This document shows, in pieces, positions 11,485 to 21,664 of a stretch of DNA of 64,000 nucleotides. A program made the position numbers and the translations under genes. Position 1 is the stretch's first letter, and each line of letters starts with the position of its first letter. The notes beneath the pieces are model-generated. The model was not told the origin of the DNA. It saw only the letters and a list, made by a program, of their open reading frames with translations, and did no database searches. Source of the DNA: Atriophallophorus winterbourni (lineage: Eukaryota > Platyhelminthes > Trematoda > Plagiorchiida > Microphallidae); contig JACCGJ010010096.1 of the NCBI GenBank assembly GCA_013407085.1, forward strand, positions 62,001 through 126,000, written 5' to 3'.

Positions 11485-11688
11485 ATGAAACCTAATAAGA
11501 AATCTAAGGATTGCGGAATAAGAATGATTTGCCTCGGTAAATCTCACAAATTTGGGCGACTAAAAGTTTTGAACCACATTCAGAGGCAACCATCGCAACC
11601 ACAGTCTGATTGTAATCATGTTACTGACAGTCACAATGTTACCCAAGAAAACGAAAAGGGTCTGACTCATCGCGAGTCGGACCAATAG
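11485..11688 (+). pseudogene. C-terminal end of CR1 ORF1
   Basis: Ends in THRESDQ, matching the ends of ORF1 in the other CR1 elements here (PTLEGSD at 48225, PTSRASDQ at 55927). Only the last ~67 codons remain open; the zinc-finger and RRM-like parts are not recognisable upstream. The ORF2 start ATG expected inside this end has mutated. Confidence 0.6.
11660..11682 (+). promoter_or_regulatory. stem-loop at ORF1/ORF2 junction of CR1-A
   Basis: GTCTGACTC pairs with GAGTCGGAC (9 pairs, one U-G) round the loop ATCGC; the ORF1 stop follows after CAA. The same structure with different stem bases occurs in the CR1 elements at 48200 and 55933, and in copy 2 at 21840-21862. A role in reaching ORF2 after ORF1 termination is inferred. 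Confidence 0.5.
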
Positions 11689-11708
11689 CTACAGCACACG
11701 ATCCGACA

Positions 11709-12107
11709 TTGTGTAAGATAAATACGATCAAGTGCATATATACAAATGCTCAGTGTTTAACGAACAAATTAGCTGAACTATGTGAGCTTTGTGATAAACT
11801 TTCACCCGATTTGGTTGCAGTTACAGAGACTTGGTTCCAGCCCTGCATGACTGATGCTGAGCTTTTGATTCCGAAAATGTCACTACTCCGTCGCGATCGC
11901 GATCGAAGATCTGGTGGTGGAGTTGCAGTCTACTCTCATGAACGCTTAGCGCAATGTAACGTCATCGATCATGCTGACTTCAGCCTTCCTGATACGATGT
12001 GTTCTTCAGTAAAAGTAGTCAATGGAGATGAATGTACGATCGGCATCATTTACCGCTCGGCGTCATCCGAAAAGTCATTCAATGATAAGCTAATCGAATC
12101 CTTGTAA
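11709..12107 (+). pseudogene. CR1-A endonuclease, N-terminal half
   Basis: APE-type endonuclease that would nick target DNA before target-primed reverse transcription. Residues about 11-50 read CIYTNAQCLTNKL ... VAVTETWFQ, with the N of NAQ and the E of ETW that bind metal. GGGVAVYSHERL and IGIIYRSASS follow. The frame ends at 12107. The domain's second half (GDFN, SDH) continues after the insertion at 12128 but in broken frames. Copy 2 (21889-22287) has the same stop, so it predates the duplication. Confidence 0.85.
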
Positions 12108-12127
12108 CACTTCACAAGATGCCAGAC

Positions 12128-12393
12128 TCATCATCATCATCAAAGACAGCATTACATCGGTAACACGTAACGAATGCTTAACTACCATACAACCATGAAA
12201 AAGTAAAATCCTGAAAGATGGGGAAGGTTGGGACTTAAATAGCTACGGCTTCTATAGAAGAGTAAGCACATACAAACTGGGAAGAGGTGCCTACACCTCG
12301 AATGGAACATACATTCAAACAAGTTTCGTGAACGAGTAGAGCGACATCAGCACGGCAGCTTCCTTGCGGCTTTCACTGTCATGCATCATAACA
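12128..12393 (-). mobile_element. 266-bp retroposon insertion with 12-bp target duplication
   Basis: Absent from copy 2, where 22289-22310 shows the empty site. It is flanked by AAGATGCCAGAC at 12116-12127 and 12394-12405. On the minus strand it ends in a (TGA)n run (12128-12141 read in reverse), as SINEs and truncated RTE-type elements do. No coding content. The exact family is unknown. Confidence 0.85.
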
Positions 12394-12405
12394 AAGATGC
12401 CAGAC

Positions 12406-13600
12406 TACGTAATTCCAGATCATTGGTGATTTTAATCTCCCGCATCTGTTTTCAAGAGGTAAGCACTCTCTGCATTCGTTTGAACATAATTTCAAAGAGG
12501 TTATTGAAATTGCTTCACTGCACAATCACGTTAACCAGCCAACTCGCTGGCGGGGTCTTGACCAATCTTCAACTCTTGACCTTGTCTTAACGCCTGAGGC
12601 GACCGCGGTAGAGGATATACCATACCTGGCACCACTGGGAAAGAGTGATCATGCGGTGCTTTTGTTTGATAATGTATGTAGTGCGGAACGATTGTGGGAA
12701 CAGACGAAAGTCATAAGGTAAATACAATTTGAATCCTGAAATATCAGTCTCCGGGATGCACACACTCATGAGTTTGATTCAATGGATTCTGGCTCATAGT
12801 GCAATTCGTTTCTAAATTATCTGAATTCGATGATTGACGAAAACTCTATTTTTGTAACACAAAAAGCAGCTACAACAACCAGTTTGTTATTCGGAGTAGA
12901 ACGAAGAAATGGTTAGCTGTTAAGCGAGCGTCTTGGGTAACTCAGAATAAGTTTGGTACGGAAGCAACTTGGAAGCTTTTTTATACGGAATCACGTCACG
13001 ACTCTTGTAGAAGATCACATGCAATTTCAATGGAACTTGCTTAGGAGAATGAAAAAGAATCCCAATCTTCTCTACAAGATAGTAAATGAACGATCGAAGA
13101 TCAAACCTGTACTAACACCTAATAGATTGACCCACACCGCCCAAGATGCCGCCGATGCTTTAGCAACGTTTAACTCATTTGTCTTTAATCCCCAGCGTTG
13201 TATCCCATATCAAGTTTCACCAAGTTTGCCACATTTCGAATTACTAAGTGAAATGACTATCAACGAATACATGGTTTGGCGGGAACTTTGTCAACTGAAC
13301 GAGAAGAAATCCCCAGGCGCAGACAGAATTACCCCCGCCATACTTCGCAGGTGTCGCGTTTCTTTGACTGCTCCTCTCACTTGCATGTTCAATCTTAGCG
13401 TAAAAGAAAGAAAAATACCACCGCAGCTGTGTGAACCTTTGTGTGAATTGTTCAAACATTCTCTAATTGAAAGAGTGGTGCCAACAGAGTGGAAGACAGG
13501 GGTAATTTCACCTATCTACAAAGGCGGTAGACGTTCAGATCCGGCAAACTACTGTCCTGTCACCCTACTTCCTGTGATATCCAAAGTTCTAGAGCGGATA
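12406..13600 (+). pseudogene. CR1-A endonuclease end, linker and RT start (broken)
   Basis: Frameshifted remains of the endonuclease second half (GDFN region, then GKSDHAVLLFDNVC around 12640-12680), the linker, and from 12953 an open 226-codon frame. That frame holds the RT entry region: KKSPGADRITPAILRRC, then GVISPIYKGGRRSDPANYCP and LLPVISKVLERI. The frame ends soon after, inside the 185-bp insertion. Confidence 0.8.
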
Positions 13601-13785
13601 TATTCGGGAAGGATTGTGACGGCTTCATTGTAGATGGCACAATGACGTACGGCTGAGAAGACGCAGTGGAGGAAGCGAAAACCAGCCCGTTATAGCCCGG
13701 GTTGGCTGAACTGTTTGAAAAATTGATCGAAACTGGATGATTTGCAGCAGTTGATACAGATGCATCGGATGTACCACTGCATAGT
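13601..13785 (+). mobile_element. 185-bp insertion with 5-bp flanking repeat
   Basis: GGATA occurs at 13596-13600 and 13786-13790; copy 2 (23515-23525) has a single GGATA and no insert. It interrupts the RT between LERI and VTENIVHHLES. One frame reads AAVDTDASDV, like the DTDASD motif of Ty3/Gypsy RNase H, but too little is present to name a source. It could be filler captured during break repair. Confidence 0.7.
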
Positions 13786-13790
13786 GGATA

Positions 13791-14771
13791 GTGACAGAAA
13801 ATATAGTTCATCACCTGGAATCACAAAATATGCTATCTGTAGCGCAGCATGGTTTTCGTAAATCTCGCTCATGCTCGACAAACCTGTTGACGGTTTTAAA
13901 TGACTGGACCCAAGCGGTTGACGAAGGAGCTAGCATCCACGCTTGTTATCTGGACATGTCTAAAGCTTTCGATCGAGTTGATCACTTTCGAATATTACAA
14001 AAGCTGGAGCAGATGGGTATCAGCGGACAGCTACTCATATGGCTTGAAAGTTACCTCAGTGGGCGTAAGGCGATCGTTCGAATCAACGGGGTACTATCAC
14101 AGGCTATTGATGCCTCTAGTGGCGTACCGCAATGTTCAGTCCTCGGGCCAGTACTTTTTTTGGCTTACATCAACGACTTACCAGAGACGCTCGCATGCAA
14201 GGTGATTCTTTTTGCTGATGACATTAAACTTTGGACCCGGATAAAAACAATTGCGGACTGTGTACAGCTGCAACGTGATCTAGATGCTCTACACGAATGG
14301 TCGGTACGGAATAATTTGCCATTCAATATCCAAAAATGCAAGGTGCTACAAATTGGTAAGCCATTCCAGTACCAGTATCACTTTGGGCAGACTTTTTTGA
14401 GCTGGACAGAATCGGAAAGGGATCTTGGAGTCTGGGTATGCGGCAGTCTGAAGAACAGCCTGCATTGTGAGATTATCTACAAGCGTGCTTCGAAGCTTCT
14501 AGGTATGCTGCGACGGATCTTCAAAACCTTCTCGCCTGGAACTTTGCCCACCATCATGAACGCCTATATAATTCCAACCATGGAACATGCATCACAAGCT
14601 TGGACTCCGTGGTTGAAAAAGGATATAATATTGCTTGACAAAATATACCATCGCGCAACCAAACTCGTAAGAGGTTTCCGTAAACTAGCGTACGAGGAAC
14701 GATTGAAAAAAACTGAGGCTCCCCACTCCCCTCCAAAGAAGCCTTCGAAGCGATGTGATACTAACATATAA
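13791..14771 (+). pseudogene. CR1-A reverse transcriptase, palm and thumb
   Basis: A 326-codon open frame with the RT core: HGFRKSRSCSTNLLTVLNDW, then CYLDMSKAFDRVDH (first catalytic Asp), SSGVPQCSVLGPVLFLAYIN and ILFADDIKLW (FADD catalytic pair). The usual QGS of CR1 reads QCS, also in copy 2. The C-terminal region includes LGVWVCGSLKNSLHCE. A frameshift near 14705 moves the last ~90 codons to another frame (14755-15027). Confidence 0.9.
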
Positions 14772-15171
14772 AATATTAAATACCCCACATCATCCCTTAA
14801 AACATTTATTCGAATACCGTGATTCACGTCATACACGCAGCCACTCAGCGACACTGCAAATTCCCCACTCCCGTATCAGCTGTCGCCGATATTTTTATTG
14901 TGTACGTGTCTGTTTCCTTTGGAATTCCCTCCCTGAAACGCCTGTCATCTATCCCAGCATCGAAACGTTTATTCGAAATTTTGATACTTATTTGTTGCAT
15001 AACGATTTGACGACACCTGCGTATTGACTCATGGTAACTATAAACTTGACAATACTTGACATTACATGTTTATTTTATACCTATTTCCTGAACGTATATT
15101 TACTATGATATGGTAATTGTGAAGCTATGTGCTTTTTGTGACCATAAATTCTTGAATATTGAATCTTGAAT

Positions 15172-15502
15172 GGAAAGCAGGGATGATAACTCCTATTTAT
15201 AAAGGCAGTAGCCGTTCAGACACAGCAAACTATAGACCGGTAACGCTACTTCCAGTGATCTCTATATTTATGGACCGCATTGTGACTGCGCTCATAAGAG
15301 AAAATTTTGAAAACCAAAATATTTTGACCGCAGCACAACACGGTTTTCGAAGAGATCGTTGCTGTTTATCTAACCTTATTACAACGTTCGAGGATTATAC
15401 CAGGGCACTAGACGAAGGTGAGGCTGTACATTCTTGCTACATCGATATTTCCAAAGCTTTCGATAGAGTCAACCATGACATCTTGAAAGATCGAATCTTA
15501 TG
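15172..15502 (+). pseudogene. 5'-truncated CR1-B reverse transcriptase, cut by duplication junction
   Basis: Begins at EWKAGMITPIYKG in mid-RT, directly after the 3' repeats of CR1-A. It runs through NYRPVTLLPVISIFMDRIV, AQHGFRRDRCCLSNLITTF and CYIDISKAFDRVNHDI, then is cut at the duplication junction. It keeps 24 bases (about 15395-15418) that copy 2 has lost between short repeats. Confidence 0.85.
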
Positions 15503-16227
15503 GAAAAAGATATATTGAACATATTATATCAGCGGTATTGATAAAGTGCGGAGATTATCGGCCTTATTTAATTTTATTGAAGATCCTTTATACATCATCT
15601 AATTAAAATACTACTCCAAACGACTGTACATGTAATCTCTTCACCGTATAATGTAAAAATCGCATGATATATTTTAATGAATCCAGGCGCTTTGTAGCAA
15701 TAGCAATGAACGTTGTAATTCAAAGAAAGTGAGTTAGTTTCATAACAGCGGACTACAAATTGAGGTTATTAAAAGGAATCTAATAATATTTTGATCTATT
15801 TATCGCTCAAAGTATAAAAATTTTGTTTGAACATGCGTTGATATTCACACAATCACCGGATTACGATTTAGTGCATTTACACTTATGCCGTTAGGATTCA
15901 AATAGAATGAATGTCTATATGTGACGAAAGAAACTTAAAATATAATAACACAGAAGCTATCATTATATCTGGTTAACTGTTTATTAACAGCAAGAAATTT
16001 GTACAGATTTTAACCTGCTGGTGCGAATTGTTCTACCTTTCTAGTATCTGGTAATGAACAAGTGATATAGTAATAAAAACACGTGGGATGCTCACACGTA
16101 GTCTAAAAGCTCATTTTCATTGTTCATTTACTTCCTACGCATGAGTAAGCAAGGCTACGTTCCGCGAAAACGTTTAGAGTCTCCTTGCCAAAAGATCTGC
16201 GTCATCTATGTTGAGCTGATGGTAGCA

Positions 16228-16476
16228 TCACGTCATCACGTGATTGAAGGTTAATGAATTGAGCAATTGATGAGCTGTCTTGTTTGTATGATTCGATCCT
16301 AATCGATACCGGTTAATCGTGGGCGTACCAGGCAGAGTTGAATCATAAACATTATCACCATCACAATTCACTGTTTTCCAATCAAGGCAGGCTGAGTCGA
16401 TTGTCTGAAATATCTGTTTCGCCGTGAGAAACATTGTTCTAATGTCCTTAACAGAAGCTCCTGTGAGTTCCTCCAT
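16228..16476 (-). CDS. unidentified 82-codon ORF
   Basis: Starts MEELTGASVKDIRTMFLTA and continues with IFQTIDSACLDWKTVNCDGD and GSNHTNKTAHQLLNSL. The composition is ordinary for a protein and unlike random AT-rich frames, but I cannot assign it. Copy 1 has a stop in place of Tyr. It may be an exon or a piece of a mobile-element protein. Confidence 0.25.
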   Translation of the reverse strand: MEELTGASVKDIRTMFLTAKQIFQTIDSACLDWKTVNCDGDNVYDSTLPGTPTINRYRLGSNHTNKTAHQLLNSLTFNHVMT

Positions 16477-17564
16477 GCGGAGTGTGTAGAAGAAATTTCA
16501 CCCAATTCTCTATTGCAGAAGGCTTTGTTTGAGTGTTAGCTTTCGAAGCTGATTGGTAGATAATTTAGTAAGTGATTGTGAAATTCACATCAGGGAATTC
16601 ACAAAATGCGTTCCATTTGAATGAGCCTAGATACAATAAAATGCAAATTTTAACTTTGCGCCAGCCTTGCAACGGAACATTATTTCTTATTTTCTTACTT
16701 ATCTTGAAATTTTATTTTCAACTGAAACAGACAAATTCATTGACTTGATTTTTTATTGCTTCTAAAAGTTATTGAGCCAAACGCCTAAAATAGTATTTTT
16801 CGTTTCTTAGTGGGCATAATTCATTCTGTTTAGTTTCAACAAATATAGAGTGTATTGATTTCCCATTTTACTAGAACGGCTTCATTTTTAAAACCGTTAC
16901 GAAGCGTTTATATATTAGCCAACGATACGTAATGATCAGATAGTGAATATTGAACACTGTCAACCAGTGATTGCGGGGACGTCAAATATATCAATTTTTT
17001 CATTTACATTCATCACACTAACACCACAACAACAAATTCGTGGTCAGCAATTAAACTCAAACAAGTTCTGATTCGAAAATAATGATTACGCGATACCATT
17101 AAAAACATAACACAAGTGAGCATTTTATGTCGATGATGATTGCGTAAAGGTAAATCCATTTTGCGAGACGTTTCTTCAAAAGTAATAATATTTTTTTACA
17201 TGTGCCAACATGGTTCAGCATTAATTTGATGCTGCAAAACCAACCGAATCAGATACTACCGTGGCACAAATAACGCGTGAGTACCGATGTTATTCGAAGA
17301 TAGAATTTAGGGTGAAAGAAAATTTTTTCTATCTAATCTTCACCACCTCAGCTGACTGAAAATTTATTATTGCGGATGAAAAACATTCATGGAGCGAAGG
17401 ATACACGGTCGGTTATTTCACATCAAGCTCCACAATACGGGTGTAAGGAAAGTGACACATTGATTAGACGGAAAGCAATGTTACGTGTTCTTGAGTAAAC
17501 TGGTCCTGTCGATGCTTGCTGTGGGGATATAAGATCATGAACATATCTTTTCTGCACGCAGAAG

Positions 17565-17759
17565 TTGGGTCATAAATATTTGCTGGCAATTGCATTAGCG
17601 GTCCTCAAAATAACCCAGCTAAGTCTTCGTGACACGTTGTGGGGGAACTTTGTAAACCAGAGGGAATGCATCCTGAGGTCTCATTCCCTTGCCCGCGTTC
17701 AGAAACGATTGGTTCGTAAACTTTCATTACCATGGGAAACGTCGACCGGATCAGTTTGA
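17565..17759 (+). other. 64-codon ORF, second copy
   Basis: Identical to the frame at 7391-7585. No motif is recognised. Confidence 0.12.
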
Positions 17760-18627
17760 TCAATATCATGTGACAATGCTTTTTGTTTAATGCTTGATCA
17801 CATTCACTTTTTATCTTTCACTTTTCCGATGCGTGTATCGTATAGCTTGATTTACAATACCGAAATGGATATCATTTGATCTGTTTATATTTTTAATATG
17901 GGATGGATGCGCGGTGACAAGTTTTATGTTTACATCTAGCGCACATACTAGGTGTCAATTTTTTTAGTTTCCATCTGTAGCAAGGTGCAACATTTGGTTC
18001 CATGAATTTCAAAACAATAGTCTAGTGATGAACATGTTTTGACACGAACGTGCGATTGCAAAAACAACAACAGGATTTTCAAATCTAGCTGATCGATTAA
18101 AATGCACCACATAAAATTTTTAGTTGCGGTGAACGACTAATAAAGAATAAATAAACGAATGAATTCTCTCTGGTTGTGTCTATTTTTATGAATATACTAC
18201 ATTTTACAGTCTTCTGTTACGGGATAGCTACCGGCTTGCACTTGGAAGGGACAATCGCTCCTGTCTCAGCTTGGCTCCTCTCCGCTACGTGGAGTATCGT
18301 CATGTTGCTGGTATTGGCGATCATATGCGTGTTCATTGATTGGGAAGAGCTTTGAAGACTGCAAGAGTAACTTTACTCGATAAATTGACTGATAATATAA
18401 ATGGTGTTTCATGTAAATATTTACTAAATTTTCGGACATATTATTTGTCTCCGAGGATTTAACTATTGTATTACACAGTTGTACAAAGGCAGGTGTATGA
18501 GACATTGTCAAAATCGCATACAATCTAATCACATATCAGCCATTTTTCTCATTTAAGACAATCCCGTATGAACCCGCGATAACTTTCTTCATAGTCAAAC
18601 TCAAAATTTAATAAAACGATCTTAGTG

Positions 18628-18849
18628 TTACTTGCCCAATTGATGTTTGTTGTTGGACGTCTTCGGTCGATATCGACCACGGATATACATCATAAGTGCA
18701 TGATGGTTTTTACGTTCCACAGCTTTTAGAATGACTAAGCAGTCTGTTTCTGGAGTGATAATCGCTCTCTTAGCGCTCACAGCAATGAACAGTACTCGGT
18801 CAATCGACGTCATTTGCACGCCGACGGCGTGAACTGCGTCCAACAGCAA
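18628..18849 (-). CDS. candidate exon of an unknown protein (copy 2)
   Basis: Identical peptide to 8448-8669, with the same possible acceptor and donor. If the duplication is recent, this adds no evidence of selection. Confidence 0.25.
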   Translation of the reverse strand: MLLDAVHAVGVQMTSIDRVLFIAVSAKRAIITPETDCLVILKAVERKNHHALMMYIRGRYRPKTSNNKHQLGK

Positions 18850-20953
18850 AGATTTTTATCTACTCAATTATGTTATTTAAACACGCATTATTCAATACGC
18901 CAACGAAATTAAATATGTCAACGTAATAATCCTGTTATCTCTCTGAAGCATGATGTGAATATTATTAGTTGAATCTTGTGAACCTCATTATAAAAGTTTC
19001 GTATCGCAGGACATATGGGGAGTTAAGAGTTGAATTACGGCATCATAATAATATCGTAAATTGAGGTTAATCTGAGCAGGATGTCGTTTGCAAGAAAATC
19101 CTAAAAATAACTAGAAAAATCAATAAGAAGATTGCATAATGATTTATTTGAAACAAATTAGGCGTGGTTATTGTTGTTGCACATCGGTAATCATACATCA
19201 CACAACAAATCAATGTAAAATGTTTAAAGACTTATCAATATAAGCTCGCAACCCACATGTCTTCAAAAACACTGATGTATTTCCTTTTCGCGAATGCTGT
19301 TCAATCGACGATAATCCTGATGCGAATCTTTGAAAGTATTAGTTTCATCAATTTACCTTTGCGTTTTGCGTTGAAAATGTTTTAGCACAAAATAGTTGAA
19401 AAATAGAATATTTCGCTCAAAAAATAGAAGAAAAGAACAAAGTTAATGAAAATTATCGGCATACAGTTTGATGCACGAGTGACAAGATCACTACAAGTAT
19501 ATTGTTCCTACTGATATTGATAGAAATCAATGAGAATGTCTGAAAGGATACATCTTTAGGTTACAACTCTTCTACCTTTAAAAGTTTCACTATGGAATGA
19601 AAATATTACACGAGTTCTTAGTGGTTAAACTACCTCAAAAGCAACTAGTTTGAGCATGTCTAATCGCGAACCTAAAGTCTTGTTAAATTTTTTTAGCGAG
19701 AATAATTTTCAAAAATTAGCAAATTCTAGCAGTTTTGTCTGCTTAATGAACAAACAAAACTGATATCATTTGGAAAAACATTTCTTTACAATTGAAAGAC
19801 GAAATGTTCAAATATTTGCAAATTGATGGCGAACGATACATTGTTTCTTTCATTCATGACAGGTTAACGAGTCCGACCTGATCAGTTTAATGGAAACATC
19901 ACATAACTCTAATTGATGATGCCTGTCCTGATCCAATCCAGTCACAAGAGATCGCAAAGTGATTTATATACATCCTGGCTTTCGATTCGTGTGAAGTTGT
20001 TAAATATCATTTAGTTTCAGCAAAACCTAGATCATAGGTGACGATTCCGCCCATGGGTCTATTTAAAATAGCAGAGGATGTGGTTCAAAGTTGAATCAAG
20101 CAAAACCTGATGATCAACTTTCTACAAAAGTCTACATTCCATTAGTAGTGAGAGTGGAAAAGCTATGTCAAAAATGTAAAATGGCACCTCAAGATAGACT
20201 CAAAGTTCATCTATATAAACGATTTCTGATGAGACTTGTGAAACTCCGAGTAATTAACTAAGTAATCTCTGAGTAGGTCGTAGTGCACCTGGCGAGAAGT
20301 ATCCTTAAGAATAAAATTATTTGCTGGTTCAGATGAATTGAGGTTGTATCAAAATGTTTTCTAGGATGAGTTCATAAGAAATAAAACGTAAGTTCAAATG
20401 TTGTTTATACAAATCTGGTGATCGAAAATTCGGTTTAAAAACTGCTGGTAATTTTCAATTCAACTTTAAACAATAAGAATGGAAATAAAATTTAATCAAC
20501 AGTAAAAACTTCAATTCTGGTTTAAATTAGGATGAATATAATACACAGAGAGAAAAAAGGTTACGTGCTCCACAAGATAACCAAGCATGAATCTTGTATG
20601 CCAATTTATGTTGTAGGTATTGATGACACTTAAATCCCTGAATAAATCCTTCGATGCAGATTTTCACGCATTTGAATGGCAGAAGTTTTCAATAGCATGA
20701 CGCGTTGATCAAAATTTCACCTGAGTACAATAAAAACAAGAGCAAATTTTAGAACCGAAAAAATTCCCAACAAACACATGAAAATCCAAGAATTTTCTTA
20801 TCGACACTTCATATCAAGCTCTGAAATAGAAGTATGTTGAGCTTAAAGATGACAGAAATGATCATTAAATGAATGCATTATACAATAAGTATCAGCATGC
20901 CCAAGAATTCTTTTGCTGCGTATACAAATAATGTTCTTGAAAAGGCAGTTTCA

Positions 20954-21244
20954 TTAGTTTAATAATTTATGTACAACCTGTGAACCTCTTTCAGATTGAG
21001 CTCTGGAACGATGAGTTAAATATGGTATACATTGATTGGAATATTTTCCCGACACTATGCTAATGAGATCAACTTTACTCTCATTTTGTAATTCGATTAA
21101 TATGCTTCCAACATCAGATAGTAAACCTGGGTTTCTGTTGCTATAACGATCGCGCCGAATGAAAGTGTATTCGACAAACATAATAATCGAATGCTTAGTA
21201 CCTAACACTATAATTAAAAATGAGAAATTTTCTATGGTAGGCAA
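20954..21244 (-). pseudogene. possible CR1 endonuclease/linker relic, second copy
   Basis: Second copy of 10774-11064 with two residue differences. Same weak match to the CR1 LGRSDH segment. Confidence 0.3.
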
Positions 21245-21339
21245 AACAATCAGTTTTATATTGAGTGGAAGAATATAAATTTTTCAGAGTTATCAGAAAC
21301 AGTCATTTCAAATTATACTCATCGAAAATCATCCCGTCA

Positions 21340-21610
21340 AACATTTACTAAAGCCCAATTACTTTGCTGGAACACGTGAAAATTCAGAGGCTTCAAGCTT
21401 TTCACATTATCGATTGAATGTTCGTCGTAATGTCGTCGTTCAATCGTGGAACATTGGTAAACTTTGAAACCATAAACGCTTGAAAAAACGACTAGATGCC
21501 CAAATATAGAAATGTATGGTTTGACGTATGATAATAAATTTTAGCAATGCTTGTGATATTTCTTTGTGGGTCGTGTAAAGTGTTGCATTTTTATCCGCAT
21601 ATCATTGAAG
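21340..21610 (+). pseudogene. decayed CR1-B RT 3' end, second copy
   Basis: Second copy of the relic at 11160-11430, nearly unchanged, just upstream of CR1-A copy 2. Confidence 0.55.
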
Positions 21611-21664
21611 AAAAACATGGATTCTGCGAATTAGGCTTGTTTCGGATCGATAGAAACATGTGGA

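Larger units (their letters stand above)
11485..15171 (+). mobile_element. CR1-A retrotransposon, copy 1, broken
   Basis: The order is the ORF1 C-terminal end (11485-11688), APE endonuclease (11709-12107 and on), linker, reverse transcriptase (to about 14760, frameshifted to 15027), then a 3' UTR ending in 'cttgaatattgaatcttgaat' (15151-15171). Short 7-8 base tandem repeats at the 3' end are a hallmark of the CR1 clade. It has frameshifts, stops and two later insertions. It butts directly onto the truncated CR1-B at 15172. Confidence 0.9.
5328..15502 (+). repeat. tandem segmental duplication, copy 1 (~10.2 kb)
   Basis: Sequence from 'gaaaaagatatattg' at 5328 recurs from 15503 in the same order and orientation, at an initial offset of 10,175. 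The copies are very similar, with long stretches such as 8450-9960 almost identical. The left edge (5328) and the junction (15503) share only GAA with the right edge at 25206, so the duplication arose at a microhomology, not between long repeats. Copy 1 carries two insertions that copy 2 lacks (12128-12393 and 13601-13785). Confidence 0.93.

Noticed and set aside
13601..13785. Solo LTR or Gypsy insertion
   Set aside because: No TG...CA ends and no terminal repeats, and only six residues resemble RNase H. Kept as an insertion of unknown source.
11485..15171. CR1-A as a functional, autonomous element
   Set aside because: Stops and frameshifts occur in ORF1, endonuclease and RT of both copies; copy 1 also has two insertions.
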